A stretch of 64,000 bases of DNA from Oscillatoriales cyanobacterium SM2_2_1 (GCA_012031145.1 JAAUUH010000001.1:25461-89460), one strand, 5' to 3'. Positions 21,392-31,228 are shown, numbered from the stretch's first letter. Notes: generated by a model from the letters alone, not told the origin. Numbers and translations: made by a program.

Positions 21392-21520
21392 ATGGCTATG
21401 CCGTCTACGCCCACCCCCCCACCCCGGCCCCCGGAACCTATTCTGTGCCCCCACTGCCAGCGCACTGCCACGAATGGCATCAAGTGCCAAGGCATCTGCG
21501 TTGCTGACAGCAGTTATTAG
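21392..21520 (+). CDS. 42-aa CxxC...CxxxC microprotein, putative zinc-binding, absent from ORF track
   Basis: Manual translation MAMPSTPTPPPRPPEPILCPHCQRTATNGIKCQGICVADSSY*; four Cys in CPHC(N)CQGIC arrangement; just upstream of gatC. Confidence 0.7.
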   Translation: MAMPSTPTPPPRPPEPILCPHCQRTATNGIKCQGICVADSSY

Positions 21521-21562
21521 GAGTTATTAGTTAGGATGGATAGAATTTGAGGCCTACCTAAT

Positions 21563-21850
21563 ATGGATCGTGACCAAGTTCAGCACATTGCCCACCTGGC
21601 CCGTTTACACCTCACGGAGACTGAGGCTGAGGCTTTTACGGAGCAATTGGGGCGAATTGTGACCTATTTTGAGCAACTGAGGGAGCTTGACCCACTTTTA
21701 GAAAACGTCGAGCCAACCACCCGCGCCATTGAAATGGTAAATGTGTCACGCCCGGATGTTTTGCAGCCCGAGGGCGATCGTGAAGCCTTACTCGACTGTG
21801 CCCCAGACCGCGAGGGAGAATTTTTCCGGGTGCCACGGTTGATTGGCTAG
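21563..21850 (+). CDS. gatC: Asp-tRNA(Asn)/Glu-tRNA(Gln) amidotransferase subunit C
   Basis: MDRDQVQHIAHLARLHLTETEAEAFTEQLGRIVTYFEQLRELD...REGEFFRVPRLIG. Confidence 0.96.
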   Translation: MDRDQVQHIAHLARLHLTETEAEAFTEQLGRIVTYFEQLRELDPLLENVEPTTRAIEMVNVSRPDVLQPEGDREALLDCAPDREGEFFRVPRLIG

Positions 21851-21978
21851 TGATGGGCTAGGAATAGGAATGTTTCCCATGCCTTTCAATGTGTTGCCAA
21901 GTGATGCCAAGATATTATTCCTAAGGGCAATTTCAGTTCCGTAGTCCGCAGGAGCATGAGCTGAGCAAGGTCTTAGCT

Positions 21979-22753
21979 ATTGCGTTAATTCAGCTTATTG
22001 TGTCTTCCACATTTTTCGCCCAACCTTTTACTGGCGCAAATCCTCCCCTATCTTCCTGCCAAATTCATTTCCAAGAACTAGGCATCAAAGGCTCTATGAT
22101 TCCTCTCGGACTGAATTCGGGTGCAACTTGCGAGCACAACCAGCGATTCCTATCTGCTTCCACCTTCAAGATTCTCAAGGCTTTGATTGGATTAGAAACA
22201 AAAGTCATTCCCAGTTCAAAGACGATTCCCCCCTGGATGGGGTGACCCAATCCATTCCAGAATGAAACCAGGATCGGGACATCGCAGTGGTTTTTAGTTT
22301 TCTGCAATCTGTGCGATTAAATCCTCGCCCAAAGCATTGGCCATTCCAGGATACAAGCCTGCGTTGGAACAGTCGGCTACGGCAAAAAAATATTGGTACA
22401 GAGAAAGACCTTGATCGGTTTTGGCTGGAAAAACCATCAACCATTGGCCCTTGCAACAGATCGTTTTTTCAAAAGACGTCTAGAGAAAAATTACCCTTTT
22501 CTTGGGATGCTATTTCAACTGTTAAAAATATGATGGCGATTGAGAGAAGCAATTTCCATGCAATGGAGTGAAAATCGGCTGGGTTGGCGGTGGTACCGAC
22601 AAATCCCAAATTGGTTGGCATGTTGGCTATTTAGAAAAAGAAATCCATGCCCACCTTTTTGCTACTAACATAGACATAAACAAAAATGCCAATCACGCAA
22701 GTTGTAAAAAGGTGACATACGGATGCCTCAAAACCCTCGGATATCTGTAAGTT
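21979..22753 (+). pseudogene. Decayed class D (OXA-like) beta-lactamase
   Basis: Three frames needed: GSMIPLGLNSGATCEHNQRFLSASTFKILKALIGLET (Ser-x-x-Lys motif STFK), DLDRFWLEKPSTI, LPFSWDAISTVKNMM, KIGWVGGGTDKSQIGWHVGYLEKEIHAHLFATNIDI (KTG box changed to KIG). Confidence 0.85.
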
Positions 22754-22831
22754 CTAGGGAGCGCACAGGCAATCACTGACTGGTCTTTGGACTGGGAACG
22801 GATGATCTAGTATGGCAGCAAATTAAGGTGG

Positions 22832-23950
22832 GTGAGTTTAACCGGTATGGAATTTATACTCGATGGGCGTTGCCCGGAGACTGGAGCCCGAGCAGGCCGG
22901 TGGGTGACGCCCCACGGAGTGGTGGAAACGCCGCGCTTTATGCCGGTCGGCACGCTGGCCAATGTCAAAACCCTGACGCCGGATCAGGTGGCGGACTGTG
23001 GTGCTCAGATGGTCTTAGCTAACACCTACCACCTCCATTTACAACCTGGGGAAGACCTAGTGGCAGCCGCAGGGGGACTGCACCGATTTATGCAGTGGTC
23101 GGGGCCGATTTTGACCGATTCTGGCGGTTTTCAGGTGTTTAGCCTGAGTGATATTCGCGAAATTTCTGACCATGGGGTGGAGTTTCGCTCCCCCCGCGAT
23201 GGGCAACTGCTGACCTTGACACCGGAGAAGTCGATCACGATTCAAAATGACCTCGGGGCCGATGTGATCATGGCCTTTGATGAATGTGCTCCCTATCCCG
23301 CAACCTACGCCCAGATTGCATCGGCGAGCGATCGCACAACCCGATGGCTGGAGCGGTGCCTCCGGGCCCATCAGCGCCCTCGGGATCAATCCCTGTTTGG
23401 CATCGTTCAGGGGGGGATATTTTTGGATTTGCGGCAACAATCGGCGCGGGAGTTGGTAGCCTTTGATCTGCCGGGCTATGCCATTGGCGGCGTAAGTGTC
23501 GGGGAACCGCCGGAGTTGATTGCCAAAATTGTGCAGGCGACCACACCTTTGTTGCCGGAGCATAAGCCCCGTTATCTCATGGGGGTGGGTACCCACCGGG
23601 AGATGGTGCAGGCCGTGGCGGCGGGTATGGATTTATTTGACTGTGTGATTCCAACTCGGTTGGCCCGTCATGGCATGGCAGTGGTGGGGGGCGATCGCTG
23701 GAATATGAAAAACAATCGCTTTCGACGGGAGCTGGGGCCGCTGGATTCCTCCTGCCCGTGCTACACCTGCCAGCATTTTTCCATCGCCTACCTTAGCCAT
23801 TTGGTGCGATCGCAGGAAGCGCTGGGGGCAACGTTGCTGGCGATCCATAACCTGACAGAGTTGATCCGGCTAACGGAGCGAATGCGGCGGGCAATTTTGG
23901 CGGGCACCTTTGCGGTTGAATTTGGGGCATGGCTCAATGACGGGGCTTAG
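22832..23950 (+). CDS. tgt: tRNA-guanine transglycosylase (queuine tRNA-ribosyltransferase)
   Basis: 372 aa; [42 protein letters not shown]...[25 protein letters not shown] zinc site. Confidence 0.97.
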   Translation: MSLTGMEFILDGRCPETGARAGRWVTPHGVVETPRFMPVGTLANVKTLTPDQVADCGAQMVLANTYHLHLQPGEDLVAAAGGLHRFMQWSGPILTDSGGFQVFSLSDIREISDHGVEFRSPRDGQLLTLTPEKSITIQNDLGADVIMAFDECAPYPATYAQIASASDRTTRWLERCLRAHQRPRDQSLFGIVQGGIFLDLRQQSARELVAFDLPGYAIGGVSVGEPPELIAKIVQATTPLLPEHKPRYLMGVGTHREMVQAVAAGMDLFDCVIPTRLARHGMAVVGGDRWNMKNNRFRRELGPLDSSCPCYTCQHFSIAYLSHLVRSQEALGATLLAIHNLTELIRLTERMRRAILAGTFAVEFGAWLNDGA

Positions 23951-24260
23951 GCTAGGGCTGCTGGTATGCCTGTGGGTCTTGCTGATGGGGGTGGCAATTT
24001 TTGCAACCCAAAATCAGGAGTTGGTGACCGTGCACTTCCTCTATGCCGAGTCAATTCGGGTTCCCTTGGGGTTGGTGCTGATCGGTTTTGGCGGCGGCGG
24101 TGGGGTGTTGTGGGCCCTTGGTGCACTGGGGCGATCGCCTCAAATTGCCGTTCCCGCTCAAAAAATTACCCCGCCTGGGGAACCCGTGCGCGATCGCCCA
24201 AAACCCAGTCCTAGGATAGTCAACGACTGGGACGAGGGACTAGATGACGACTGGGGATGA
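23937..24260 (+). CDS. LapA-domain (DUF1049-like) small membrane protein
   Basis: [61 protein letters not shown]; likely start 23937. Confidence 0.75.
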   Translation: MTGLRLGLLVCLWVLLMGVAIFATQNQELVTVHFLYAESIRVPLGLVLIGFGGGGGVLWALGALGRSPQIAVPAQKITPPGEPVRDRPKPSPRIVNDWDEGLDDDWG

Positions 24261-24281
24261 GCCACAAATTAGGATTACAGC

Positions 24282-25559
24282 TTAGGTTTGCAGCCAGGTA
24301 TGCACCCATTGGCACGCCGCCGCGCGATCGCCCATGGGTAGGGTTCCATCTAGGACAGCGGCGCGAAGCTGCCAAAGGACGGTGCCCATGGCCTTACCCC
24401 TAGGGCAACCCAAGGCAATCAGGTCGTGGCCGGTGAGGGGCGCAGCTACATGGCGATAGGTGCTCAGGTAGCGCCAAACCGCCGGTCGCCATTGGAGCGA
24501 TTGCCCCGTCAGCAAAAGGGTCGGGATGGAGCAGTTTTGCAACCACAGCACCACCTGACTGGGGCTGTGGGGTGGAGTGGCGTCCATGAGGCGCTGACAG
24601 TCCCGGAGGTCGCTGAGCCATGGGGGTGGAAAGTTCCGCTCCAAATCCGTGGGGGATGCGGTTAAAGCCGCTGCTGGCAAACCCGCCAGCACCCAGCGGC
24701 CGATTAGATCCGCCAGCTCTTCCTGGGGAGTAAAGTACCGCTGCCAGCGCCGGAGCCGACTTACACCCCGGGTAAAGTTTTGGGGTAAGGCTAGGTGGGG
24801 ATGGAAGCAGCGCAGCGCTCCGAGGGATGCCAAACCGGTAAAGATCTTTGCGGCGCGGGGCTCCCGGGCACAGTAGGTCAGTTCCGCCCGCAGACGACTG
24901 CCCCCCAAACCCACAAAATCATCGCTGGCAAGGGTGGTATGGATTTCGGTAAGGGCTTCCGGGGCGATCGCCAGTCCCAAACGTACCGCAAACCGCACCG
25001 CCCGAAAAATCCGCCGGGGATCTTCCCTAAAACTGCCGGCCCGCAGCGGTCGCAGTATTTTGAACCTTAAATCGGCCAATCCCCCAAAACGATCCACTAC
25101 CTCGGGCTCCGCCCCCGCCAACACTGCCGGGGTCAGGGCGATCGCGAGGGCATTGATCGTAAAGTCCCGCCGTGCCAGATCCTGCCACAGGGATGCGGCA
25201 CAAACCTGGGGATTGGCCCCCGGATAGGCATAGGTTTCTTGGCGGGCCGTGGCCAGGTCGAGGGTGAATTCGGGGAACAGTAACTCGGCGGTTTGAAATT
25301 TTTCGTGGCGCACCAGCCGACAGCCCATCTCCTCGCCCAAAGCCCAATCCAGCGCCACAGCCAGATGGATGCCCGCCTGTTCGCCCCCAGCAACTACCAG
25401 ATCCAGATCCGTTGGGGGCCCAGGGGTATGGCCCAAGACCCAATCCCGGACGATGCCGCCGATCGCATAAAGTTCGGTCTTTTGATCTTGGGCGATCGCC
25501 ACCGCTTGGGTCAGCACCTGCCGCTGCGTCGCCGAAAACCACAGCCCAAAGTGCGTCAT
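24282..25559 (-). CDS. CCA tRNA nucleotidyltransferase / poly(A) polymerase family
   Basis: LYAIGGIVRDWVLGHTPGPPTDLDLVV, RRDFTINALAIAL, RAGSFREDPRRIFRAVRFAVRLGL. Confidence 0.93.
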   Translation of the reverse strand: MTHFGLWFSATQRQVLTQAVAIAQDQKTELYAIGGIVRDWVLGHTPGPPTDLDLVVAGGEQAGIHLAVALDWALGEEMGCRLVRHEKFQTAELLFPEFTLDLATARQETYAYPGANPQVCAASLWQDLARRDFTINALAIALTPAVLAGAEPEVVDRFGGLADLRFKILRPLRAGSFREDPRRIFRAVRFAVRLGLAIAPEALTEIHTTLASDDFVGLGGSRLRAELTYCAREPRAAKIFTGLASLGALRCFHPHLALPQNFTRGVSRLRRWQRYFTPQEELADLIGRWVLAGLPAAALTASPTDLERNFPPPWLSDLRDCQRLMDATPPHSPSQVVLWLQNCSIPTLLLTGQSLQWRPAVWRYLSTYRHVAAPLTGHDLIALGCPRGKAMGTVLWQLRAAVLDGTLPMGDRAAACQWVHTWLQT

Positions 25560-25562
25560 CCC

Positions 25563-26386
25563 CTAAAACCGCACCCCATCATTCAGCTTGCCACTGCGAA
25601 ACCCCTCCAGATCTAGGGTGATGCTCTGGAAGCCGAACTGGCGAAACGCCGCCGTCAATTCCGGCAGATCAAAAAATTGCACAAATTCCCCTAGGCGATC
25701 GCCCGACACCTCAATTTTGGCTGTTTCCCCCAGCGATCGCACCCGCAAATCCCCACGCCAGCCCCGTTGTCGCAGATAGGACTCCGCTGCGCCCACCCGT
25801 TGCAATTTAGCTACCGTGATGGTCTCCCCGTAGGGAAAGCGAGAACTCAGGCAGGGCTGGGCCGGCTTATCCCACCACGGCAATCCCAAAAGCCGTGAAA
25901 TCATCCGCACCTCCAGCTTGGTGATGCCCACCTCCGCTAGGGGCGATCGCACCCCCCGCTCCTGGGCCGCCTGAATCCCGGGACGGTAATCGTGGAGGTC
26001 ATCGGCATTCAAGCCATCCACCAAATAGGCATAGCCCCAGGCCTGGGCCAGGGGTCGCAATGTATCGTGCAGCTCGCTTTGCAAAAGTAACATCGGTTCA
26101 CTGGGTTCGCCGCATAATTGGGGTTTTCCAGCTCATGGGTGGTCACCACCTCGTGGCGCATCCCAATAACCTGCGCTTGGGACTTGGCCGCAGCTAAATC
26201 CTCCGGCAGCAACGAGGGCGACTGGGCGGTCACCGCCACCATGCGATCGCCAAGGACGGCAAAGGCAACTTGGGCCACGAGGGTACTGTCAATTCCGCCG
26301 GAATAGGCCACCAGCACCCGCCCGGATTCCCTCAGCAAAGCTCGTAGCTGCTCATATTTTGCTTGGGTGGATGGATCCAGAGTCAT
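25563..26386 (-). CDS. larE: ATP-dependent sacrificial sulfur transferase LarE, apparent 1-nt deletion near 26075-26090
   Basis: VLVAYSGGIDSTLVAQVA PP-loop; NPVNRCYFCK joins SELHDTLRPLAQAWGYAYLVDGLNADDLHDYRPG in another frame. Confidence 0.9.
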
Positions 26387-26560
26387 AGGTATGGTTAGGA
26401 ATTCACAATTTCTATCATATAGATTAGATTCCGACAGCAGAGTTTTTAGGAACGTCGGTCTGGGGCTAACCGTAGCCAGCTAGATGATTTTACAATTTTC
26501 ATTGGCTCGTTTTAAGGATGCCCTTTATACTTAACTCTTGCGTTATTAGGAATTCCCCCC

Positions 26561-27856
26561 TTGATTGAGCGTTACACCCACCCCGCCATGGGAGCCCTCT
26601 GGACTGAGGAGGCCAAATACCAAACTTGGCTGCAAGTCGAGATCGCCGTTTGCGAAGCCCAAGCAGAGTTAGGTTACATTCCCGCGGCGGCAGTGGAAGA
26701 AATTAAAGCCAAAGCCCAATTTTCCGCCCAGCGAATTCAGGAACTTGAGTCCGAGGTGCGCCACGATGTAATTGCTTTTTTAACCAATGTCAATGAGCAT
26801 GTCGGTGCCGCAGGGCGCTTCATTCACTTGGGGTTAACCAGTTCCGATATTCTCGACACCGCCCTCGCCCTCCAACTGGTGCAGAGTCTGCAACTGATTC
26901 AGTTCCAGGTCGAGATCCTCAGCCAAACCCTGCGCTACCAAGCCCAACAGCATCGCCACACCTTGATGGCCGGACGAACCCACGGCATCCATGCCGAACC
27001 GATCACCTTTGGCTTCAAGCTCGCCGGATGGCTGGCAGAACTTCTGCGCCACCGCGATCGCCTGACTGTTCTATCAAAGCGCATCGCCGTCGGTAAAATT
27101 TCCGGGGCCGTTGGCACCTATGCCCACCTTGACCCCCAAGTGGAGGCAATCGCCTGCCGCAACCTGGGATTGATGCCCGACTGTGCCTCGACCCAAGTGA
27201 TTTCCCGCGATCGCCATGCCGAATTCACCCAAACCCTAGCGCTGATTGGAGCTAGCATTGAGCGATTTGCCGTTGAGATCCGCAACCTACAACGCACCGA
27301 TGTTCTGGAGGTGGAGGAGTTCTTTGCCCAGGGACAAAAGGGATCTTCAGCCATGCCCCACAAGCGCAACCCCATTCGCTCCGAGCGGTTAACCGGCATG
27401 GCCCGGATGCTGCGCGGTTATGCCAGCACGATGATCGAAAATGTTGCCCTTTGGCATGAGCGGGACATTTCCCATAGTGCCGCCGAGCGGGTTATGCTGC
27501 CCGATGCCTGCATTGTGCTGCACTTCATGCTTACAGAAATTAACGACTTGATGCAGCATTTGCTCATCCATCCTGAGAACATGGCACAAAACCTGTTTTG
27601 TTACGGCGGCGTGGTGTTTAGCCAGCAGGTATTGCTGGCCTTGGTGGATAAAGGTCTGAGCCGAGAAGAAAGCTATGCCATTGTTCAGGGAGCCGCTATG
27701 GCGGCATGGAATCGTGCCGATGGGAACTTCCGCGCCCAAATCAGCCAAGATCCCCAGGCGCGATCGCTCTTGACAGCGGCGGAATTAGACCAATGCTTTG
27801 ACCCCCAGCGCCACCTTAAGAACCTCGACACCATCTACCAGCGCCTCGGCATTTAG
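26561..27856 (+). CDS. purB: Adenylosuccinate lyase (TTG start)
   Basis: 431 aa; MIERYTHPAMGALWTEEAKYQTWLQVE...GSSAMPHKRNPIRSERL signature. Confidence 0.97.
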   Translation: MIERYTHPAMGALWTEEAKYQTWLQVEIAVCEAQAELGYIPAAAVEEIKAKAQFSAQRIQELESEVRHDVIAFLTNVNEHVGAAGRFIHLGLTSSDILDTALALQLVQSLQLIQFQVEILSQTLRYQAQQHRHTLMAGRTHGIHAEPITFGFKLAGWLAELLRHRDRLTVLSKRIAVGKISGAVGTYAHLDPQVEAIACRNLGLMPDCASTQVISRDRHAEFTQTLALIGASIERFAVEIRNLQRTDVLEVEEFFAQGQKGSSAMPHKRNPIRSERLTGMARMLRGYASTMIENVALWHERDISHSAAERVMLPDACIVLHFMLTEINDLMQHLLIHPENMAQNLFCYGGVVFSQQVLLALVDKGLSREESYAIVQGAAMAAWNRADGNFRAQISQDPQARSLLTAAELDQCFDPQRHLKNLDTIYQRLGI

Positions 27857-28017
27857 GGAAGCACGATCAGGGGATTGCCATCAGGAAACCCCGCATCCTA
27901 ATTAGATGCTAGGGGCTGACATCACCTTAATAATTAGCTCGAGCAGTCGGTTGAACTAACCCGCTATCAAAAATGTTGAATTGTGCATGTATAGTCAATT
28001 TAATTAAGAGCGACACA

Positions 28018-28117
28018 ATTATAGTTGTTTTGAGTACTATTACTCCCCTCGCCCCTTATGGGAGAGGGGCTGGGGGTGAGGGCGAGATTGTCTCAAATAA
28101 ATCTGAAATAGCTATAA
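28018..28117. repeat. MITE-like/dispersed-repeat candidate with imperfect terminal inverted repeats and a C/G-rich core hairpin
   Basis: Left TATAGTTGTTTTGAG, right (revcomp) TATAGCTATTTCAGATTTATTTGAG; core CCCCTCGCCCCTTATGGGAGAGGGGCTGGGGGTGAGGG. Confidence 0.5.
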
Positions 28118-28180
28118 GCTTAGTATACGGTCGAGTGCAGTGATTTATCAGCTATTTCTTCGATACTCACAAAGTAATTT

Positions 28181-28618
28181 TCAGTCTGATATAGCAAATA
28201 AGATCCTAAGTTTAAGAGATTCACTGAAATCATCTTCGTAAATCAATGATTCAATAATGTATGCTAGCAGTTGTTTGCTAATTTTCCCCTCTGCTACCCA
28301 AACTGCAATATTCTCCATTTCTAGTAAAATTTTTTTTACTGAATAATCATATCCATTCAATTCCAAAAAATAGCTGCCTAATGCAATACTAGAACGCTTA
28401 TTACCATCTACAAAAGCATGGAATTTAATTATAGAAAGTACCAAGTGAGTTAATTTATCTTCTATTTTCGGATAGTAGTTATCATTTTGAATATGTTCAA
28501 GGGGACTTTCTAATAATCCTAGGTTATTGATTCCAGCTAGACCACCTGAATTCTCGATAATCCAATCATGAAACTCAACTGCATGGGCAATATCAAAATA
28601 TAAAATTATTTCATCCAT
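28181..28618 (-). CDS. Doc/Fic (death-on-curing) family toxin
   Basis: 145 aa; LSIIKFHAFVDGNKRSSIALGSYFLELNGYDY, Fic/Doc motif HxFxDGNKR. Confidence 0.88.
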   Translation of the reverse strand: MDEIILYFDIAHAVEFHDWIIENSGGLAGINNLGLLESPLEHIQNDNYYPKIEDKLTHLVLSIIKFHAFVDGNKRSSIALGSYFLELNGYDYSVKKILLEMENIAVWVAEGKISKQLLAYIIESLIYEDDFSESLKLRILFAISD

Positions 28619-28620
28619 TC

Positions 28621-29634
28621 CTATCTATCTTTGAGTCTCTGAGAAACTGCCAGTGCTTCGGGATCGGATAGCTGCTCTTGTAGCGATCTACTAGCTTCAC
28701 CTAAAAATTTCTCAAAATCAGATTCTGGAATAGTTTGGATATAGGATATTAGTTTTTGATGCAGGGCATCTCTAAAGCTTAGATCTCGACTTGCCATTTT
28801 AGTACGAGCATCTTCGATAATAGGCTTGAGATAAGAATTATTTTCTGCAAGTTCGACCAAGCGATCTAATTCCGAAGGCTGAAGTTTACGCCCTGCTTGC
28901 TCTGACTTAACTTTCATTTCTTCAGCAAGACCATTTTCTATACTAGCGATTGCCTTGAGAACTTCAGCGTACAAAGTATCGCGAACTTTGTCTTTTTTCT
29001 CCAATTTTAGGATTTGTCTGTATTCTTGAGCATTTTCTCGAAATACCAGTTGGTAAATTTTATTTGTGTAAAAGCCATACTTAGCTTTTCCCATCTCCAA
29101 ATAATCATCTAAGGCTTTAGTAAAAACTTGTCTATAGCTAAACTCTCGATAAGCAGAAGGCAAATAATTGCAGTCCCGCTGATTAATATATCTAGTGTGC
29201 CCCCCCGATCGCTCCGCGACTACTTCAATCACGATATCAAGGATGCGAGAACGGATCAAACGGGCACGATCGCTTTCTGTGAGCAGCATTGCAATATTGA
29301 GGGCTGCTCGAAAAGTAAATACACCTAAGACAGTTATTTTGGTACCCTCATTGATGAGGATACCACCTGTAGTGTTTAGAAAATCCTTGAGGGCTTGCCC
29401 TTTCAGAACTCTATAACCATTATTTTTCAGTTCTTCGCCATGATTTGCTACATATCTTTCTATGGTGACATTATTAATATTAAAAAGCTCTGCTAACTGT
29501 TGCTTGGTAAAAACAACGGTGTCTTGATAGGGAATCCCCCCTAAGCCTAAATGCTCTTCAATTTTTTCTATGGCATAGCGATTATTGAGAATGTTTTAGC
29601 GATCAAGTTTAGAGTTGGGAAGGTCATTGGTCAC
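28621..29634 (-). CDS. Helix-turn-helix RhuM-like protein, partner of the Doc gene; in-frame TAA at 29596-29598 interrupts the N-terminus
   Basis: Manual translation V-TNDLPNSKLDR*NILNNRYAIEKIEEHLGLGGIPYQDTVVFTKQQLAELFNINNVTIERYVANHGEELKNNGYRVLKGQALKDFLNTTGGILINEGTKITVLGVFTFRAALNIA-MLLTESDRARLIRSRILD..., continuous with ORF 28621..29289. Confidence 0.75.
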
Positions 29635-29886
29635 GTTAGTTATTTCCAAATAATTATTTCATTCTAAACACTATCATTCATCAGTAAAAGTAGACAGATA
29701 ACTAATGCCTTTACCGCAAGAGGTTCATCCATTAGCCAGTAAAGTTAATGGGCGTGACAACGCTTATCCTCAAAGCGTCCAGCTTGAATTACTGGCACAT
29801 CCAAATTAGTGTTCCCAGCACGGAGAGGAGTGGATAATCAAATCCACTATTGAGCCTATCTGTATGGTCGATAGATCCAGAACTTA

Positions 29887-29970
29887 TAGGGATAGCGAGA
29901 CTCGAACTCGCACGACCTTATCGGTCAACGGATTTTAAGTCCGTAGCGTCTACCATTCCGCCACATCCCC
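29887..29970 (-). tRNA. tRNA-Leu (anticodon UAA), intronless, CCA not encoded
   Basis: GGGGATGTGGCGGAATGGTAGACGCTACGGACTTAAAATCCGTTGACCGATAAGGTCGTGCGAGTTCGAGTCTCGCTATCCCT: anticodon stem ACGGA/TCCGT, loop CTTAAAA, long variable arm, T-loop TTCGAGT. Confidence 0.95.
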
Positions 29971-30001
29971 AAAAAAGCGATTCTCATCTTAACGTGGATC
30001 G

Positions 30002-31180
30002 CTATGGTTTGGCTAATGGGTTCAGGAGCCGCCCGTAGACTTCCAAGAGGGTAGCAGTGGCGTGCTGCCATGTGAAGTGTTCAGCAATGTGTTGCCGGGC
30101 CCGCTGGGCGATCGCCTTGGCGTGGTCGGAGTGTTGGGACAGGCCGAGGATTTTGGCGGCCAGATCGGAACTGGAGCCGGGTTCGGTGAGGACAAAATGC
30201 ACTTGGTCTTGGCCGAGGTCGGTGACGGCGGGAATGCGGGAACTGACGACGGGGATGCCCGTGGCCATGCCTTCTAGCACCTTAAGCGGACAGCAGCCCT
30301 GGACGAGGTTGCGATCGCACGGGGCCAGGGGAGCCACAATCACATCGGCTTGGTGGAGGTGATGCACCAGTTGGGGTTGGGGCATGGGCGGTAAAATGTG
30401 TAGGCGATCGCCATGGCAGAGTTTTTCGGCCAGACGGGTGTAGGCCCGCAGTTGGGGTTTGGGGCCATAACCAATCAGGGTAAGGTGGGTGGGCATAGCC
30501 GCGTTGAGAAGGGCAAAGGCGCGGATCATCGTGTCAATGCCCTGCCACGGAGAAAGGGTGCCGAAATAGACGAGGTGGAGGCTGGCAGCACCAAAAAGTG
30601 GGCGATCGCAGTAGGGGAAGCAGTCGAGGTCAACACCGTTGGGAATGGTGGTGATCTGCTCCGGGGGCAGTCCGCGCTGCACCAGATAGCGCTGGGTAAC
30701 CCGGCTGGGGGTCAGGAGATGATCGCTGGCCCGCAGACAGAGATCCTCTTGGGTGCGCAGTTTGGAATTGAGTACTTCGTCATCGGCAACGGCAGGATAA
30801 CGATACTTCAATTCGATGGAGGGCAATCCATTGACTTCAAACAGAAGGAGCCTGGTCCAGCGATCGCGCTCCATGGCAATAGGCAGTCCCTCAAAAATCG
30901 AGCGGATATGGAACAGGTCATAGGGGGCATAGGGCCATTGGGCCAGGGCTTGGCGAAAGGACAGGACGCGCTGAATCAGGGTTTTACCCGTGGCCGGTAG
31001 GGTGTGGTGCTGGTATCCGTCGGGATGACGTTCTACTTGGGGCTGACCCGTCGCCGAAACAGTCATTAGGTCGAGGGTGCCGAGGGTGGCGATCGCCCGG
31101 GCAAAGGCTTGAATGTGAATTGCGGCCCCCTTAGGAGCGGGAACAGTGTCGTAGGAGCAGTAGCCAAGGCGATAATTCAT
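30002..31180 (-). CDS. Glycosyltransferase family 4
   Basis: GYCSYDTVPAPKGAAIHIQAFARAIA...TTIPNGVDLDCFPY...GWGP-type GYGPKPQ...PLKVLEGMATGIPVVSSRIPAVTDL. Confidence 0.9.
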   Translation of the reverse strand: MNYRLGYCSYDTVPAPKGAAIHIQAFARAIATLGTLDLMTVSATGQPQVERHPDGYQHHTLPATGKTLIQRVLSFRQALAQWPYAPYDLFHIRSIFEGLPIAMERDRWTRLLLFEVNGLPSIELKYRYPAVADDEVLNSKLRTQEDLCLRASDHLLTPSRVTQRYLVQRGLPPEQITTIPNGVDLDCFPYCDRPLFGAASLHLVYFGTLSPWQGIDTMIRAFALLNAAMPTHLTLIGYGPKPQLRAYTRLAEKLCHGDRLHILPPMPQPQLVHHLHQADVIVAPLAPCDRNLVQGCCPLKVLEGMATGIPVVSSRIPAVTDLGQDQVHFVLTEPGSSSDLAAKILGLSQHSDHAKAIAQRARQHIAEHFTWQHATATLLEVYGRLLNPLAKP

Positions 31181-31228
31181 GCGACTGTCAGGTATGATGC
31201 ATAGATTATTTAGCGTGCAAAAATCCCT

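Noticed and set aside
22287-22571. 94-aa ORF as a stand-alone gene
   Set aside because: Contains fragments of class D beta-lactamase in a shifted frame; part of the pseudogene.
29705-29809. 34-aa ORF MPLPQEVHPLASKVNGRDNAYPQSVQLELLAHPN upstream of the Doc/HTH pair
   Set aside because: Protein-like but too short and unrecognised; could be a remnant, not supportable as a gene.
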